Below are positions 1 to 6,295 of a stretch of DNA of 11,983 bases, piece after piece (position 1 is the first letter of the stretch; each line of letters starts with the position of its first letter). The translations under genes and the position numbers were made by a program. Location: assembly GCA_903927495.1 (NCBI GenBank), contig CAIYNH010000536.1:1-11983 (forward strand). The letters run 5' to 3'. The notes beneath the pieces were generated by a model that searched no databases, was not told where the DNA came from, and saw nothing but the letters and a program-made list of their open reading frames with translations. The DNA comes from an uncultured beta proteobacterium (lineage in GTDB: Bacteria; Pseudomonadota; Gammaproteobacteria; Burkholderiales; Burkholderiaceae_C).

Positions 1-716
1 ATTTCATAATGAAAATCGGTGTTGGTCTGGAAAATCTCTAGGTCGGGCGAAAAATGCACCTCTGTTCCACGTTTTTCGGTGGTACCTGTGACTTTCATGG
101 GGGAAACTTCAAACCCGTTCACCACTTCAATCAGCCGGTTTTGTACAAAGCCTTTGCTGAACTCCATTACATGCACTTTGCCGTCGCGACGGATGGTCAG
201 ACGCAGCATTTTGGAAAGAGCGTTAACACAACTTACGCCCACACCGTGCAAGCCGCCTGAAACCTTGTAGCTGTTTTGGTTGAACTTGCCTCCGGCATGC
301 AATTCGGTCAGTGCAATCTCGGCAGCGCTGCGCTTAGGTTCATGCTTGTCGTCCATCTTGACACCGGTCGGGATGCCTCGCCCGTTATCTACTACGCTGA
401 CCGAGTTGTCGGTGTGAATCGTGACCAAGATATCGTCGCAGTGCCCGGCGAGTGACTCGTCAATGGAGTTGTCTACCACCTCAAACACCAGGTGGTGCAA
501 GCCAGTACCGTCCGAGGTGTCGCCGATGTACATGCCGGGTCGCTTGCGCACGGCTTCCAAACCTTCCAAGATCTGGATCGAGCCCTCACCATAGGCTTCA
601 GATGCCCCCACTTGATGGGCGTCAATGGTCGGCTGAAAGTTGGAACTATCAGCGCTACCCTCGCCGGTGTGGACAGTGTTTTCAGGGGTTGGCGTGGGCT
701 GGTTTTCTTCGGTCAT
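1..716 (-). CDS. gyrB: DNA gyrase subunit B, N-terminal part (cut by window edge)
   Basis: ATPase subunit of DNA gyrase, which with GyrA introduces negative supercoils ahead of the fork. Only the first 238 codons are inside the window; the family is usually 800-870 residues. What is visible is the GHKL ATPase domain: [11 protein letters not shown] at about 57-67, the helix [10 protein letters not shown] (78-87) carrying the expected catalytic Glu79 and Mg-binding Asn83, GRGIP (112-116), and the lid motif GGLHGVG (154-160). The first 40 or so residues are a polar, proline- and glutamate-rich extension that puts the catalytic Glu about 37 residues later than in E. coli GyrB (Glu42). The ATG at 716 is the natural start, but no good ribosome-binding site lies just upstream; a GGAG sits about 27 bases away. 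gyrB follows dnaN after 90 bp on the same strand, the usual dnaA-dnaN-gyrB order. Confidence 0.97.
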   Translation of the reverse strand, partial: MTEENQPTPTPENTVHTGEGSADSSNFQPTIDAHQVGASEAYGEGSIQILEGLEAVRKRPGMYIGDTSDGTGLHHLVFEVVDNSIDESLAGHCDDILVTIHTDNSVSVVDNGRGIPTGVKMDDKHEPKRSAAEIALTELHAGGKFNQNSYKVSGGLHGVGVSCVNALSKMLRLTIRRDGKVHVMEFSKGFVQNRLIEVVNGFEVSPMKVTGTTEKRGTEVHFSPDLEIFQTNTDFHYE

Positions 717-806
717 GGCTGGGTCGGTGATGTTTGATTGCTCCAATCCGCAACGGCAAGAGGCTGCTCGCGGGCTTGTGTTGTACTTATTAACAACGTA
801 AACGGG

Positions 807-1913
807 CTAAATGCGCATTGGCATCACCACGTATTTGAAATGCGGGTTGTCTGGAATTGTGAACAGGGCTGAGCTATTGCCGTCTGACAATTCCAGGTTC
901 ACCATATCCTGAGACATGTTGGTCAGGGCATCAATGAGATAGGTGACGTTAAAGCCAATCTCGATACTGTCACCGCTGAAGTCGATGTCGAGTTCATCCA
1001 CTGCTTCTTCCTGCTCGGCATTGTTGGAAGCCACTCGCAATGTGCCGGGGTCAATGTTGAGACGTACACCTTTGAATTTTTCGCTGGTCAAAATGGCGGT
1101 CCGTTGCAACGTTGAGAGCAAGGCCGCGCGACCCAGGGTGATGCAGTTTTTGTGGTTGCGGGGTATGACCCGGTTGTAATCGGGGAACTTGCCTTCGACC
1201 AGTTTGGTGACAAATTCCATACCACCAAAAGTGAATTTGGCCTGATTGTTGGCAAACTGCATCTCGATGGCACCCTCGGCATCTGAGAGTAGGCGCTGCA
1301 ATTCAAGCACGGTTTTTCGCGGCAGTATCACTTCTTGCTTGGGCACCTCGACATCGAGGGTGCTTGACGCAAACGCCAGTCGGTGCCCATCCGTGGCCAC
1401 CAGGCTGAGTTGCTGCCCTTCAGCGACAAACAGGATGCCGTTCAGATAGTACCGGATGTCATGAATGGCCATGGCAAACGAAACTTGACTCAGCAAGGCC
1501 TTGAGCGTCTTTTGCGGCACGCTGAACACCGGTCCAAAATTGGCTGACTCCTGCACCAGGGGAAAGTCCTCAGCGGGCATGGTTTGCAAGGTGAATTTGC
1601 TCTTGCCGCCCTTCAGAATGATCTTGGCGGCACTCGACTCGAGCGACACAGGCAAATCGGGGGGCATGCTGCGCAAGATATCAATCACCTTGCGAATCCC
1701 CACCGTGGTGGTGAAGTCTTCGACATCACCTCCCAGGTCCGCAGTGGTGCGGATTTGGATTTCAAGGTCGCTGGTGGTAAATTGCAAAGACTCACCGGTC
1801 TTGCGAATCAGCACATTGGCCAGAATAGGCAAGGTTTGCCGACGCTCAACAATGCCAGATACGGCCTGAAAAACCGACAGGACTTTGTCTTGGGTGGCTT
1901 TTAAAACAATCAT
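807..1913 (-). CDS. dnaN: DNA polymerase III beta sliding clamp
   Basis: Ring-shaped processivity clamp that tethers DNA polymerase III and many repair factors to DNA; works as a head-to-tail dimer with three similar domains per subunit. The 368 residues match the family length (366-371). Recognisable stretches include MIVLKATQDKVLSVFQAVSG at the N terminus, VSFAMAIHDIRYYLNGILF and VATDGHRLAF in the middle, and the C-terminal VMPMRI, which helps form the hydrophobic pocket that binds clamp-binding motifs of partner proteins. The start is well set: on the coding strand GAGGAAGAC directly precedes the ATG, so an AGGA-type ribosome-binding site is present. It lies 94 bp downstream of dnaA and 90 bp upstream of gyrB on the same strand, with no clear terminator in either gap, so co-transcription with dnaA is likely. 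Confidence 0.98.
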   Translation of the reverse strand: MIVLKATQDKVLSVFQAVSGIVERRQTLPILANVLIRKTGESLQFTTSDLEIQIRTTADLGGDVEDFTTTVGIRKVIDILRSMPPDLPVSLESSAAKIILKGGKSKFTLQTMPAEDFPLVQESANFGPVFSVPQKTLKALLSQVSFAMAIHDIRYYLNGILFVAEGQQLSLVATDGHRLAFASSTLDVEVPKQEVILPRKTVLELQRLLSDAEGAIEMQFANNQAKFTFGGMEFVTKLVEGKFPDYNRVIPRNHKNCITLGRAALLSTLQRTAILTSEKFKGVRLNIDPGTLRVASNNAEQEEAVDELDIDFSGDSIEIGFNVTYLIDALTNMSQDMVNLELSDGNSSALFTIPDNPHFKYVVMPMRI

Positions 1914-2007
1914 GTCTTCCTCTTGTTGTCAATGGTAAATGGAGGTGCCTGGTTGAGCCCCGGCGCACTGTTGGCGATCAAGCTTGATATTTTCCCACTC
2001 ATTTGGT

Positions 2008-3417
2008 TTAGCCCTTGAGTGTTTGTTCCAGCACATGCAATTGTTGGTTGAGTTCAGTCACCTGTTGACGTTCCGCCCCAATCTTGCGCACCGCATGCAA
2101 CACGGTGGTGTGATCCCGCCCACCAAAGAGTTCTCCGATTTCAGGCAGGCTTTTTTGCGTCAACTCTTTGGCCAGATACATGGCAATCTGGCGGGGCCTG
2201 GCAATGCTGGCCGGGCGTTTTTTGGAGTACATATCGGCGATTTTGATTTTGTAGTAATCAGCCGTTGTTTTCTGGATGTTTTCCACTGAGATTTGACGAT
2301 TCTGGATCGTCAGCAGGTCGCGCAGTGCCTCACGTGCCAAAAGAATAGAGATTTCTTTTTGGTTAAATCGCGAGTAAGCAAGGATTTTGCGCAGGGCCCC
2401 TTCGAGTTCGCGGACGTTTGATCGGACATTTTTGGCCACAAAAAAAGCCACTTCTTCAGGCATTACGATGTCTTCAGCTAGAGCCTTGTTGATCAAAATC
2501 GCCACCCGCATCTCCAACTCGGGGGGCTCGATCGCCACCGTCAAACCCGAATCGAAACGCGACACCAGGCGCTCGTGAATATCTGCCAAGCCTTTGGGGT
2601 AAGTGTCACTGGTCATCACAATGTGCGATTTTTTGGCAAGGAGCGCTTCAAAAGCGTTGAAAAACTCTTCCTGAGTACGCTCCTTATTAGCAAAAAATTG
2701 CACGTCATCTATCAGCAGCAAATCCAGTGAGTGGTAACGTTCTTTAAATTCATCAAAGGCCTTGCGCTGGTAGGCCTTCACCACATCGGTGACAAATTGC
2801 TCAGCATGGATGTAGAGCACTTTGGCGTTGGGACGATCTGCCATCAACTGATTCCCGACCGCGTGCATTAGGTGCGTTTTACCCAGTCCGACACCACCAT
2901 AAATAAACAATGGGTTGTACAGATGGCCGGGCATTCCCGCCACATGCATGGCTGCTGCGCGTGCCATGCGGTTGGCGCTGCCTTCGACCAATGCGTCAAA
3001 AGTCAGTGCCGAATTCAGCCGGCTTTTTAAGGGCTCTGTCGTTCGAACGGGATCGGACTCGGGCACCTTATCCACCGTTGTCGAAAAGCTTATATTTTTT
3101 GTGGGCGGGTTGCGGGAAGCAGCTTCGCGAGGTGCCATTGCCAACTCGATTTGAACTGGTTGACCGGTCATCTTCTCCATGAGCAAGGCCAATCGGGCGC
3201 TGTATTGGGCCCGAATCCAATCCAGTTTAAAACGGTTGGCGACAAATATGGTGACCTTTGAAAAATCGTCCGCGACCTGAGCCGTCAGAGGCTTAATCCA
3301 GGTTTGAAACTGTTGTTCGGGAAGCTCTTGGGCCAGTTGATCGATGCATGCCTGCCACAAATTTAAACTTGCCGCAGGCTCCGTGGCATTTGGTATCGGG
3401 TGTTTTCCCTTAGTCAT
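2008..3417 (-). CDS. dnaA: Chromosomal replication initiator DnaA
   Basis: AAA+ ATPase that binds DnaA boxes in the adjacent origin, melts the AT-rich element and helps load DnaB. It has 469 residues, the usual length. Domain I (about 16-95; [21 protein letters not shown]) mediates self-contact and helicase contact. Domain II (about 96-130) is a variable linker. Domain III carries Walker A GGVGLGKT (174-181), Walker B LLLIDD (233-238) and the box VII/arginine-finger region HERLVSRF (281-288). Domain IV contains RPRQIAMYL (407-415) and the DnaA-box recognition signature [11 protein letters not shown] (432-442). All key residues are present. The ribosome-binding site before the ATG is weak. The gene diverges from rpmH across the origin, and one DnaA box falls in its predicted 5' untranslated region, which suggests the usual autoregulation. 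Confidence 0.99.
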   Translation of the reverse strand: MTKGKHPIPNATEPAASLNLWQACIDQLAQELPEQQFQTWIKPLTAQVADDFSKVTIFVANRFKLDWIRAQYSARLALLMEKMTGQPVQIELAMAPREAASRNPPTKNISFSTTVDKVPESDPVRTTEPLKSRLNSALTFDALVEGSANRMARAAAMHVAGMPGHLYNPLFIYGGVGLGKTHLMHAVGNQLMADRPNAKVLYIHAEQFVTDVVKAYQRKAFDEFKERYHSLDLLLIDDVQFFANKERTQEEFFNAFEALLAKKSHIVMTSDTYPKGLADIHERLVSRFDSGLTVAIEPPELEMRVAILINKALAEDIVMPEEVAFFVAKNVRSNVRELEGALRKILAYSRFNQKEISILLAREALRDLLTIQNRQISVENIQKTTADYYKIKIADMYSKKRPASIARPRQIAMYLAKELTQKSLPEIGELFGGRDHTTVLHAVRKIGAERQQVTELNQQLHVLEQTLKG

Positions 3418-3433
3418 TATGAAATCAGCTTGG

Positions 3434-3442
3434 TGTGGATAA
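3434..3442 (-). promoter_or_regulatory. DnaA box, perfect consensus
   Basis: TGTGGATAA on the plus strand is the exact complement of the high-affinity box TTATCCACA. It lies 17 bp upstream of the dnaA start codon, probably inside the dnaA 5' untranslated region, so it could serve both origin activity and repression of dnaA. Confidence 0.88.
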
Positions 3443-3463
3443 TTTTTGATTGCTGTACCCCAA

Positions 3464-3492
3464 ATTCTAATTTATCAATACCTTATCCACAC
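3464..3492 (-). promoter_or_regulatory. Candidate dnaA promoter overlapping a DnaA box
   Basis: On the dnaA strand, TAGAAT (plus positions 3464-3469) matches the sigma-70 -10 consensus TATAAT at 5 of 6 bases. A 17-bp spacer places the -35 at 3487-3492, where the match to TTGACA is poor and the sequence overlaps the DnaA box at 3483-3491. Transcription would start near 3457, giving a 40-base leader. A poor -35 under a DnaA box would fit control by DnaA itself, but this is inference. Confidence 0.35.
3483..3491 (+). promoter_or_regulatory. DnaA box, perfect consensus
   Basis: Exact TTATCCACA on the plus strand, in inverted orientation relative to the box at 3434-3442, with the AT-rich segment between them. 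It overlaps the position of the -35 element that would pair with the candidate dnaA -10 at 3464-3469. Confidence 0.88.
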
Positions 3493-3546
3493 CGCGGGTG
3501 TACCCCTAAATTCCACTTTCTCATGCTTACCTTGGGTGCCACTCGA

Positions 3547-3567
3547 AGGCCACAATTCTTGTGGCTT
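3547..3567. repeat. Inverted repeat left of the rpmH -10 element
   Basis: GCCACAA (3549-3555) and TTGTGGC (3559-3565) are perfect 7-base arms around a 3-base centre. In RNA they extend by a G-U and an A-U pair to 3547-3567. It sits where the -35 region of the rpmH promoter should be, so it may be a protein-binding site. Confidence 0.55.
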
Positions 3568-3575
3568 CAAAAGTT

Positions 3576-3584
3576 TGCGATAAT
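3576..3584 (+). promoter_or_regulatory. Candidate extended -10 element for rpmH-rnpA-yidD-yidC
   Basis: TGCGATAAT reads as an extended -10 (TGn followed by GATAAT, 5 of 6 to TATAAT). No good -35 is visible at 16-18 bp, which is tolerated by extended -10 promoters. Transcription would start around 3590-3592, giving an rpmH leader of about 100 bases. Confidence 0.45.
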
Positions 3585-3590
3585 CCAAGG

Positions 3591-3613
3591 TTCACCTGAC
3601 TCAGTCAGGTGAA
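3591..3613. repeat. Perfect 23-bp palindrome at the predicted rpmH transcription start
   Basis: The arm TTCACCTGACT (3591-3601), a single central C (3602) and the arm AGTCAGGTGAA (3603-3613) form an exact inverted repeat. No T-run follows, so it is not a terminator for rightward transcripts. It begins about where transcription from the -10 at 3579-3584 would start, so it is either an operator or a 5'-terminal hairpin of the mRNA. Confidence 0.75.
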
Positions 3614-3632
3614 AACTGAACACCGATTTTGT

Positions 3633-3656
3633 TCTTGGCGCATACAGCTACCAAGA
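3633..3656 (+). repeat. Weak hairpin in the rpmH leader
   Basis: TCTTGG (3633-3638) and CCAAGA (3651-3656) are 6-base arms around a 12-base loop, 36 bases before the rpmH start. The stem is short and could be chance. Confidence 0.3.
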
Positions 3657-3692
3657 CCAGGTCGCTTTTGAGCCTCTTAGGATTTCCATAAA

Positions 3693-3827
3693 ATGAAACG
3701 CACTTACCAACCTTCCAAGATTCGCCGCGCCCGTACTCACGGCTTTCTGGTCCGCATGAAAACCCGTGGCGGCCGCGCTGTGATCAACGCCCGTCGTGCC
3801 AAGGGCCGCAAACGCTTGGCCGTCTGA
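3693..3827 (+). CDS. rpmH: 50S ribosomal protein L34
   Basis: Small, very basic protein of the large ribosomal subunit. All 44 residues match the family: [20 protein letters not shown] at the N terminus, then [10 protein letters not shown] and a C-terminal [11 protein letters not shown], with 44-46 residues being the normal size. AGGA at 3679-3682 is 10 bases before the ATG and serves as ribosome-binding site. It opens the rpmH-rnpA-yidD-yidC cluster and diverges from dnaA. The leader of about 100 bases contains a perfect palindrome near its 5' end. rnpA starts just downstream, or overlaps the 3' end of rpmH in another frame if a GTG at 3796 is used. Confidence 0.98.
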   Translation: MKRTYQPSKIRRARTHGFLVRMKTRGGRAVINARRAKGRKRLAV

Positions 3828-3852
3828 CGTATTTCATTACGGCAGCTTGACC

Positions 3853-4272
3853 TTGCAACGACTCCTAAAACGTCGCCAGTTTCAAGCTGTGCTGTCGGGT
3901 TTGACATTGGCAAGGACCCACCACTTTGCGTTGCATTGTGTGGCCCTTGACGCAGTGTCGATGCCAGCACTCGCGGAGCCCATGTTTGATCGGTGCGATG
4001 TCTGGATGGGTGCGATGGTGCCCAAACGTTGGGCCAAAAGAGCGGTCACACGTAGCACTATCAAGCGCCAGATTTACGCAGTGAGCCAGGGGTTTGAGTC
4101 AACTTTGCAGCAAGCCGCTCACGTGGTTCGTCTACGCTCCGGGTTCGATCGCTCGCGATTTACCAGCGCCACTTCGCAAGCCCTCAAAACAGCGGTGCGC
4201 GACGAATTGCAGCTATTATTTTTGCGGGCGCAGGCCGGTGCAGCGGTGGTAACGCCGGGGGTTGCTGCATGA
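3853..4272 (+). CDS. rnpA: Ribonuclease P protein component
   Basis: Protein subunit of RNase P; it helps the catalytic RNA bind and cut the 5' leader of precursor tRNAs. From TTG at 3853 the product is 139 residues and begins MQRLLKRRQFQAVLSG, the usual N terminus of Burkholderiales RnpA. There is no ATG in this region: TTG at 3847 would add two residues, and GTG at 3796 would add 19 and overlap rpmH out of frame. The ribosome-binding site for 3853 is weak (GGCAG at 3841-3845). The basic signature helix is AKRAVTRSTIKRQ (61-73); the family's RNxxKR has Asn after the first Arg, here Ser68, otherwise the pattern is kept. The C-terminal 15-20 residues are alanine-rich. Its stop overlaps the yidD start as ATGA (4269-4272), so translation of the two is probably coupled. 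Confidence 0.93.
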   Translation: MQRLLKRRQFQAVLSGLTLARTHHFALHCVALDAVSMPALAEPMFDRCDVWMGAMVPKRWAKRAVTRSTIKRQIYAVSQGFESTLQQAAHVVRLRSGFDRSRFTSATSQALKTAVRDELQLLFLRAQAGAAVVTPGVAA

Positions 4273-4553
4273 TGACACGCTGTTTGATCGGGTTAGTCAA
4301 GGCCTACCGCTTGCTGCTGAGTCCGTGGCTGGGTTCGTCATGCCGGTTTGAGCCGACCTGCTCGGCCTACGCGCTGCAGGCTTTGCTAATCCACGGTGCT
4401 GCTAAAGGTGGCTACCTGACGCTGGCTCGCCTGGGGCGATGCCATCCCTGGTGCTCCGGGGGTCTGGATGCCGTGCCCGGCGCAGGTCACGTGACCAAGT
4501 TTGATCTGTTTACCCGGTTGATTTCCTCCTCGATACAAAAGAAGTCCTCATGA
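4269..4553 (+). CDS. yidD: Membrane protein insertion efficiency factor YidD
   Basis: Small membrane-associated protein (DUF37/haemolytic domain family) thought to assist YidC/Sec-dependent membrane protein insertion; the mechanism is unclear. It has 94 residues, slightly long for a family of about 70-90. The full signature is present: SPWLGSSCRFEPTCSAYA (18-35) with its paired cysteines, then GGYLTLARLGRCHPWCSGGLDAVP (47-70). The N-terminal helix (about 1-17) is hydrophobic and basic, and could be amphipathic. The last 20 residues are unconserved and polar. The gene begins in ATGA overlap with rnpA and ends in ATGA overlap with yidC (4550-4553). A second ATG at 4272 could also initiate and would remove one residue. 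Confidence 0.96.
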   Translation: MMTRCLIGLVKAYRLLLSPWLGSSCRFEPTCSAYALQALLIHGAAKGGYLTLARLGRCHPWCSGGLDAVPGAGHVTKFDLFTRLISSSIQKKSS

Positions 4554-6268
4554 ACGATATTCGTCGCACCATTTTGTGGGTGATTTTTGGGTTTTCCCTG
4601 GTCATGCTTTGGGATCAATGGCAGGTGTACAACGGTCGCAAAGCGACCTTCTTCCCCAGTCCGAATCATGTCTCTGCACCCGCTAAAGCCTCCGCCGAAC
4701 CCCCAGCAAGTACCCCGGGCAGCGTTCCAGGAACTACCAATACAGTAGCAGCTAACGCTTTACCCACGGGTGTTGCAAGCCCGGATGCGAATCAATCTGG
4801 AGCGTCAGTAGCGACCCATCAGCAAGTGCTGGTGCAAACCGATGTATTCAAACTGACCTTTGATACCGAAGGTGGTTCACTGGTCAAGAGCGAATTCATC
4901 AAGCACATTGACATGGCCGACAAGGAGAAAAACTTTGTTCTGCTTGACGATGCCAAAGACCGCACATATCTGGCGCAATCCGGCTTGATCGCCAGTGCTG
5001 GCGGTGCAGCTATGCCGACCCACAAGTCCATTATGACGCTGGCACCCGGTGAGCGCACCCTCAAAGAGGGCAGTCAGACGCTGGAAGTGCGTTTCGAGTC
5101 ACCCGAGACGGGCGGTCTCAAACTGGTCAAGACTTATACCGTGACGCGGGGCAGTTACGCCATCACGGTCAAGCATGAAGTGATCAACGTCGGCAATGTT
5201 GCGGTCGGACCCCAGCTTTACCTGCAATTAGTACGTAACGGCAGCAAGCCATTGGGCGAGTCCTCGTTTTACTCCACGTTCACCGGCCCTGCAATTTATA
5301 CCGAGGCAAAAAAATATCAGAAAGTTGAGTTTGCAGATATTGAAAAGAACAAGGTTGATATCGAAAAATCCTCCAGCAACGGGTATGTGGCGATGGTGCA
5401 GCATTATTTTGCCAGTGCCTGGGTCTTGGCTGACGGGATCAAGCGCGACTTGTTCATGCGCAAGATCGACAACAACCTGTATGCCGTTGGCATGATCGCA
5501 CCGATGGACCAGATTGCACCTGGGGCCCGTAAAACAATTGAGGCACAATTTTTCGCTGGCCCCCAGGAAGAAAAGGTACTGGAAGCGCTCACTCCGGGCC
5601 TGGAACTGGTGAAAGATTACGGTTGGTTGACGATGCTGGCCAAGCCTCTGTACTGGCTGCTGGTCAAGTTGTTTGACCTGATCAGCAACTGGGGCTGGTC
5701 GATCATGGCGCTGGTGCTGCTGCTCAAAGCAGCGTTTTACTGGCTAAATGCAAAGGCCTATGCCAGCATGGCGAAGATGAAGGCCGTGAATCCAAAAATC
5801 ATGGAGATGCGCGATCGCCTGAAAGACAATCCACAGCAGATTCAACAGGAAATGATGCGCATTTACCGCGAAGAAAAAGTCAACCCTATGGGCGGCTGCT
5901 TCCCAATCATGATCCAGATCCCGGTGTTTATCGCCCTGTACTGGGTACTGCTGTCGAGCGTGGAGATGCGCAACACGCCGTGGCTTGGCTGGATTCATGA
6001 TTTGTCTTCACCTGATCCTTTTTACATTCTGCCGTTAGTGATGACGCTGACCACAGTGTTGCAGACCTCGCTCAATCCTGCACCGCCAGACCCCATGCAG
6101 GCCAAGATGATGTGGTTCATGCCGCTCGCGTTCAGCGTGATGTTTTTCTTCTTCCCATCCGGTCTGGTGCTGTACTGGATTACCAACAACGTGCTGTCGA
6201 TTGCACAGCAGTGGGTCATTAATACCCGCATGGGTGTGCCACCCAAGTTTCACTTTCCAAAATTCTAA
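4550..6268 (+). CDS. yidC: Membrane protein insertase YidC
   Basis: Inner-membrane insertase of the YidC/Oxa1/Alb3 family; inserts membrane proteins alone or with SecYEG. The 572 residues fit the long proteobacterial form. TM1 is about 7-21, followed by an Ala/Pro/Ser/Thr-rich linker (about 40-90) and a large periplasmic beta domain (about 92-345). The conserved insertase core follows: TM2 (about 382-398), a cytoplasmic helical hairpin (about 405-445, with KVNPMGGCFPIMIQIPVF at 443-460), TM3 (about 453-470), TM4 (about 490-506) and TM5 (about 522-545, PSGLVLYWITNN). The membrane groove arginine of E. coli (Arg366) is Lys393 here (LLLKAAFYW), which keeps the positive charge. The last residues are basic. 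Translation is probably coupled to yidD by ATGA. A hairpin follows the stop directly. Confidence 0.98.
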   Translation: MNDIRRTILWVIFGFSLVMLWDQWQVYNGRKATFFPSPNHVSAPAKASAEPPASTPGSVPGTTNTVAANALPTGVASPDANQSGASVATHQQVLVQTDVFKLTFDTEGGSLVKSEFIKHIDMADKEKNFVLLDDAKDRTYLAQSGLIASAGGAAMPTHKSIMTLAPGERTLKEGSQTLEVRFESPETGGLKLVKTYTVTRGSYAITVKHEVINVGNVAVGPQLYLQLVRNGSKPLGESSFYSTFTGPAIYTEAKKYQKVEFADIEKNKVDIEKSSSNGYVAMVQHYFASAWVLADGIKRDLFMRKIDNNLYAVGMIAPMDQIAPGARKTIEAQFFAGPQEEKVLEALTPGLELVKDYGWLTMLAKPLYWLLVKLFDLISNWGWSIMALVLLLKAAFYWLNAKAYASMAKMKAVNPKIMEMRDRLKDNPQQIQQEMMRIYREEKVNPMGGCFPIMIQIPVFIALYWVLLSSVEMRNTPWLGWIHDLSSPDPFYILPLVMTLTTVLQTSLNPAPPDPMQAKMMWFMPLAFSVMFFFFPSGLVLYWITNNVLSIAQQWVINTRMGVPPKFHFPKF

Positions 6269-6289
6269 ACGCCTGCGGCTCAGGCGTTT
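6267..6289 (+). terminator. Hairpin after yidC, probable weak intrinsic terminator
   Basis: AAACGCCTG (6267-6275), loop CGGCT, and CAGGCGTTT (6281-6289) make a perfect 9-bp stem with a GC-rich core that overlaps the yidC stop codon. Only three T residues end the stem, so termination is likely partial. The 3' end lies 6 bases before the mnmE start, so some read-through is expected. Confidence 0.6.
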
Positions 6290-6295
6290 CCTGAG

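Larger units (their letters stand above)
3418..3692. other. oriC: Probable chromosomal origin of replication (oriC)
   Basis: This 275-bp gap between divergent dnaA and rpmH holds two exact DnaA boxes in opposite orientation (3434-3442 and 3483-3491). The 40 bp between them is about 70% AT (for example AAATTCTAATTTATCAATA) and could serve as the unwinding element. Genes on both sides read away from it, as expected for a bidirectional origin. The dnaA-rpmH gap is the established oriC site in many gammaproteobacteria and several Burkholderiales. The right part (3545-3692) has no further strong DnaA box and instead holds inverted repeats and the rpmH promoter/leader. Experimental boundaries cannot be read from sequence. 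Confidence 0.8.

Noticed and set aside
780..797. GTTGT...ACAAC inverted repeat between dnaN and gyrB
   Set aside because: The arms are only 5 bases with an 8-base AT-rich loop; not distinguishable from chance.
1977..1988. 12-bp palindrome ATCAAGCTTGAT between dnaA and dnaN
   Set aside because: It has no T-run and no loop suitable for a terminator. It is short enough to be chance, and no factor is known to me for it here.
2279..2287. TTTTCCACT, another near-match to a DnaA box in dnaA
   Set aside because: One mismatch to the relaxed consensus and inside coding DNA; expected by chance at this level.
3068..3076. TTATCCACC, a one-mismatch DnaA box inside dnaA
   Set aside because: A single near-match in coding DNA is not evidence of function by itself. 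It is mentioned only in the oriC finding.
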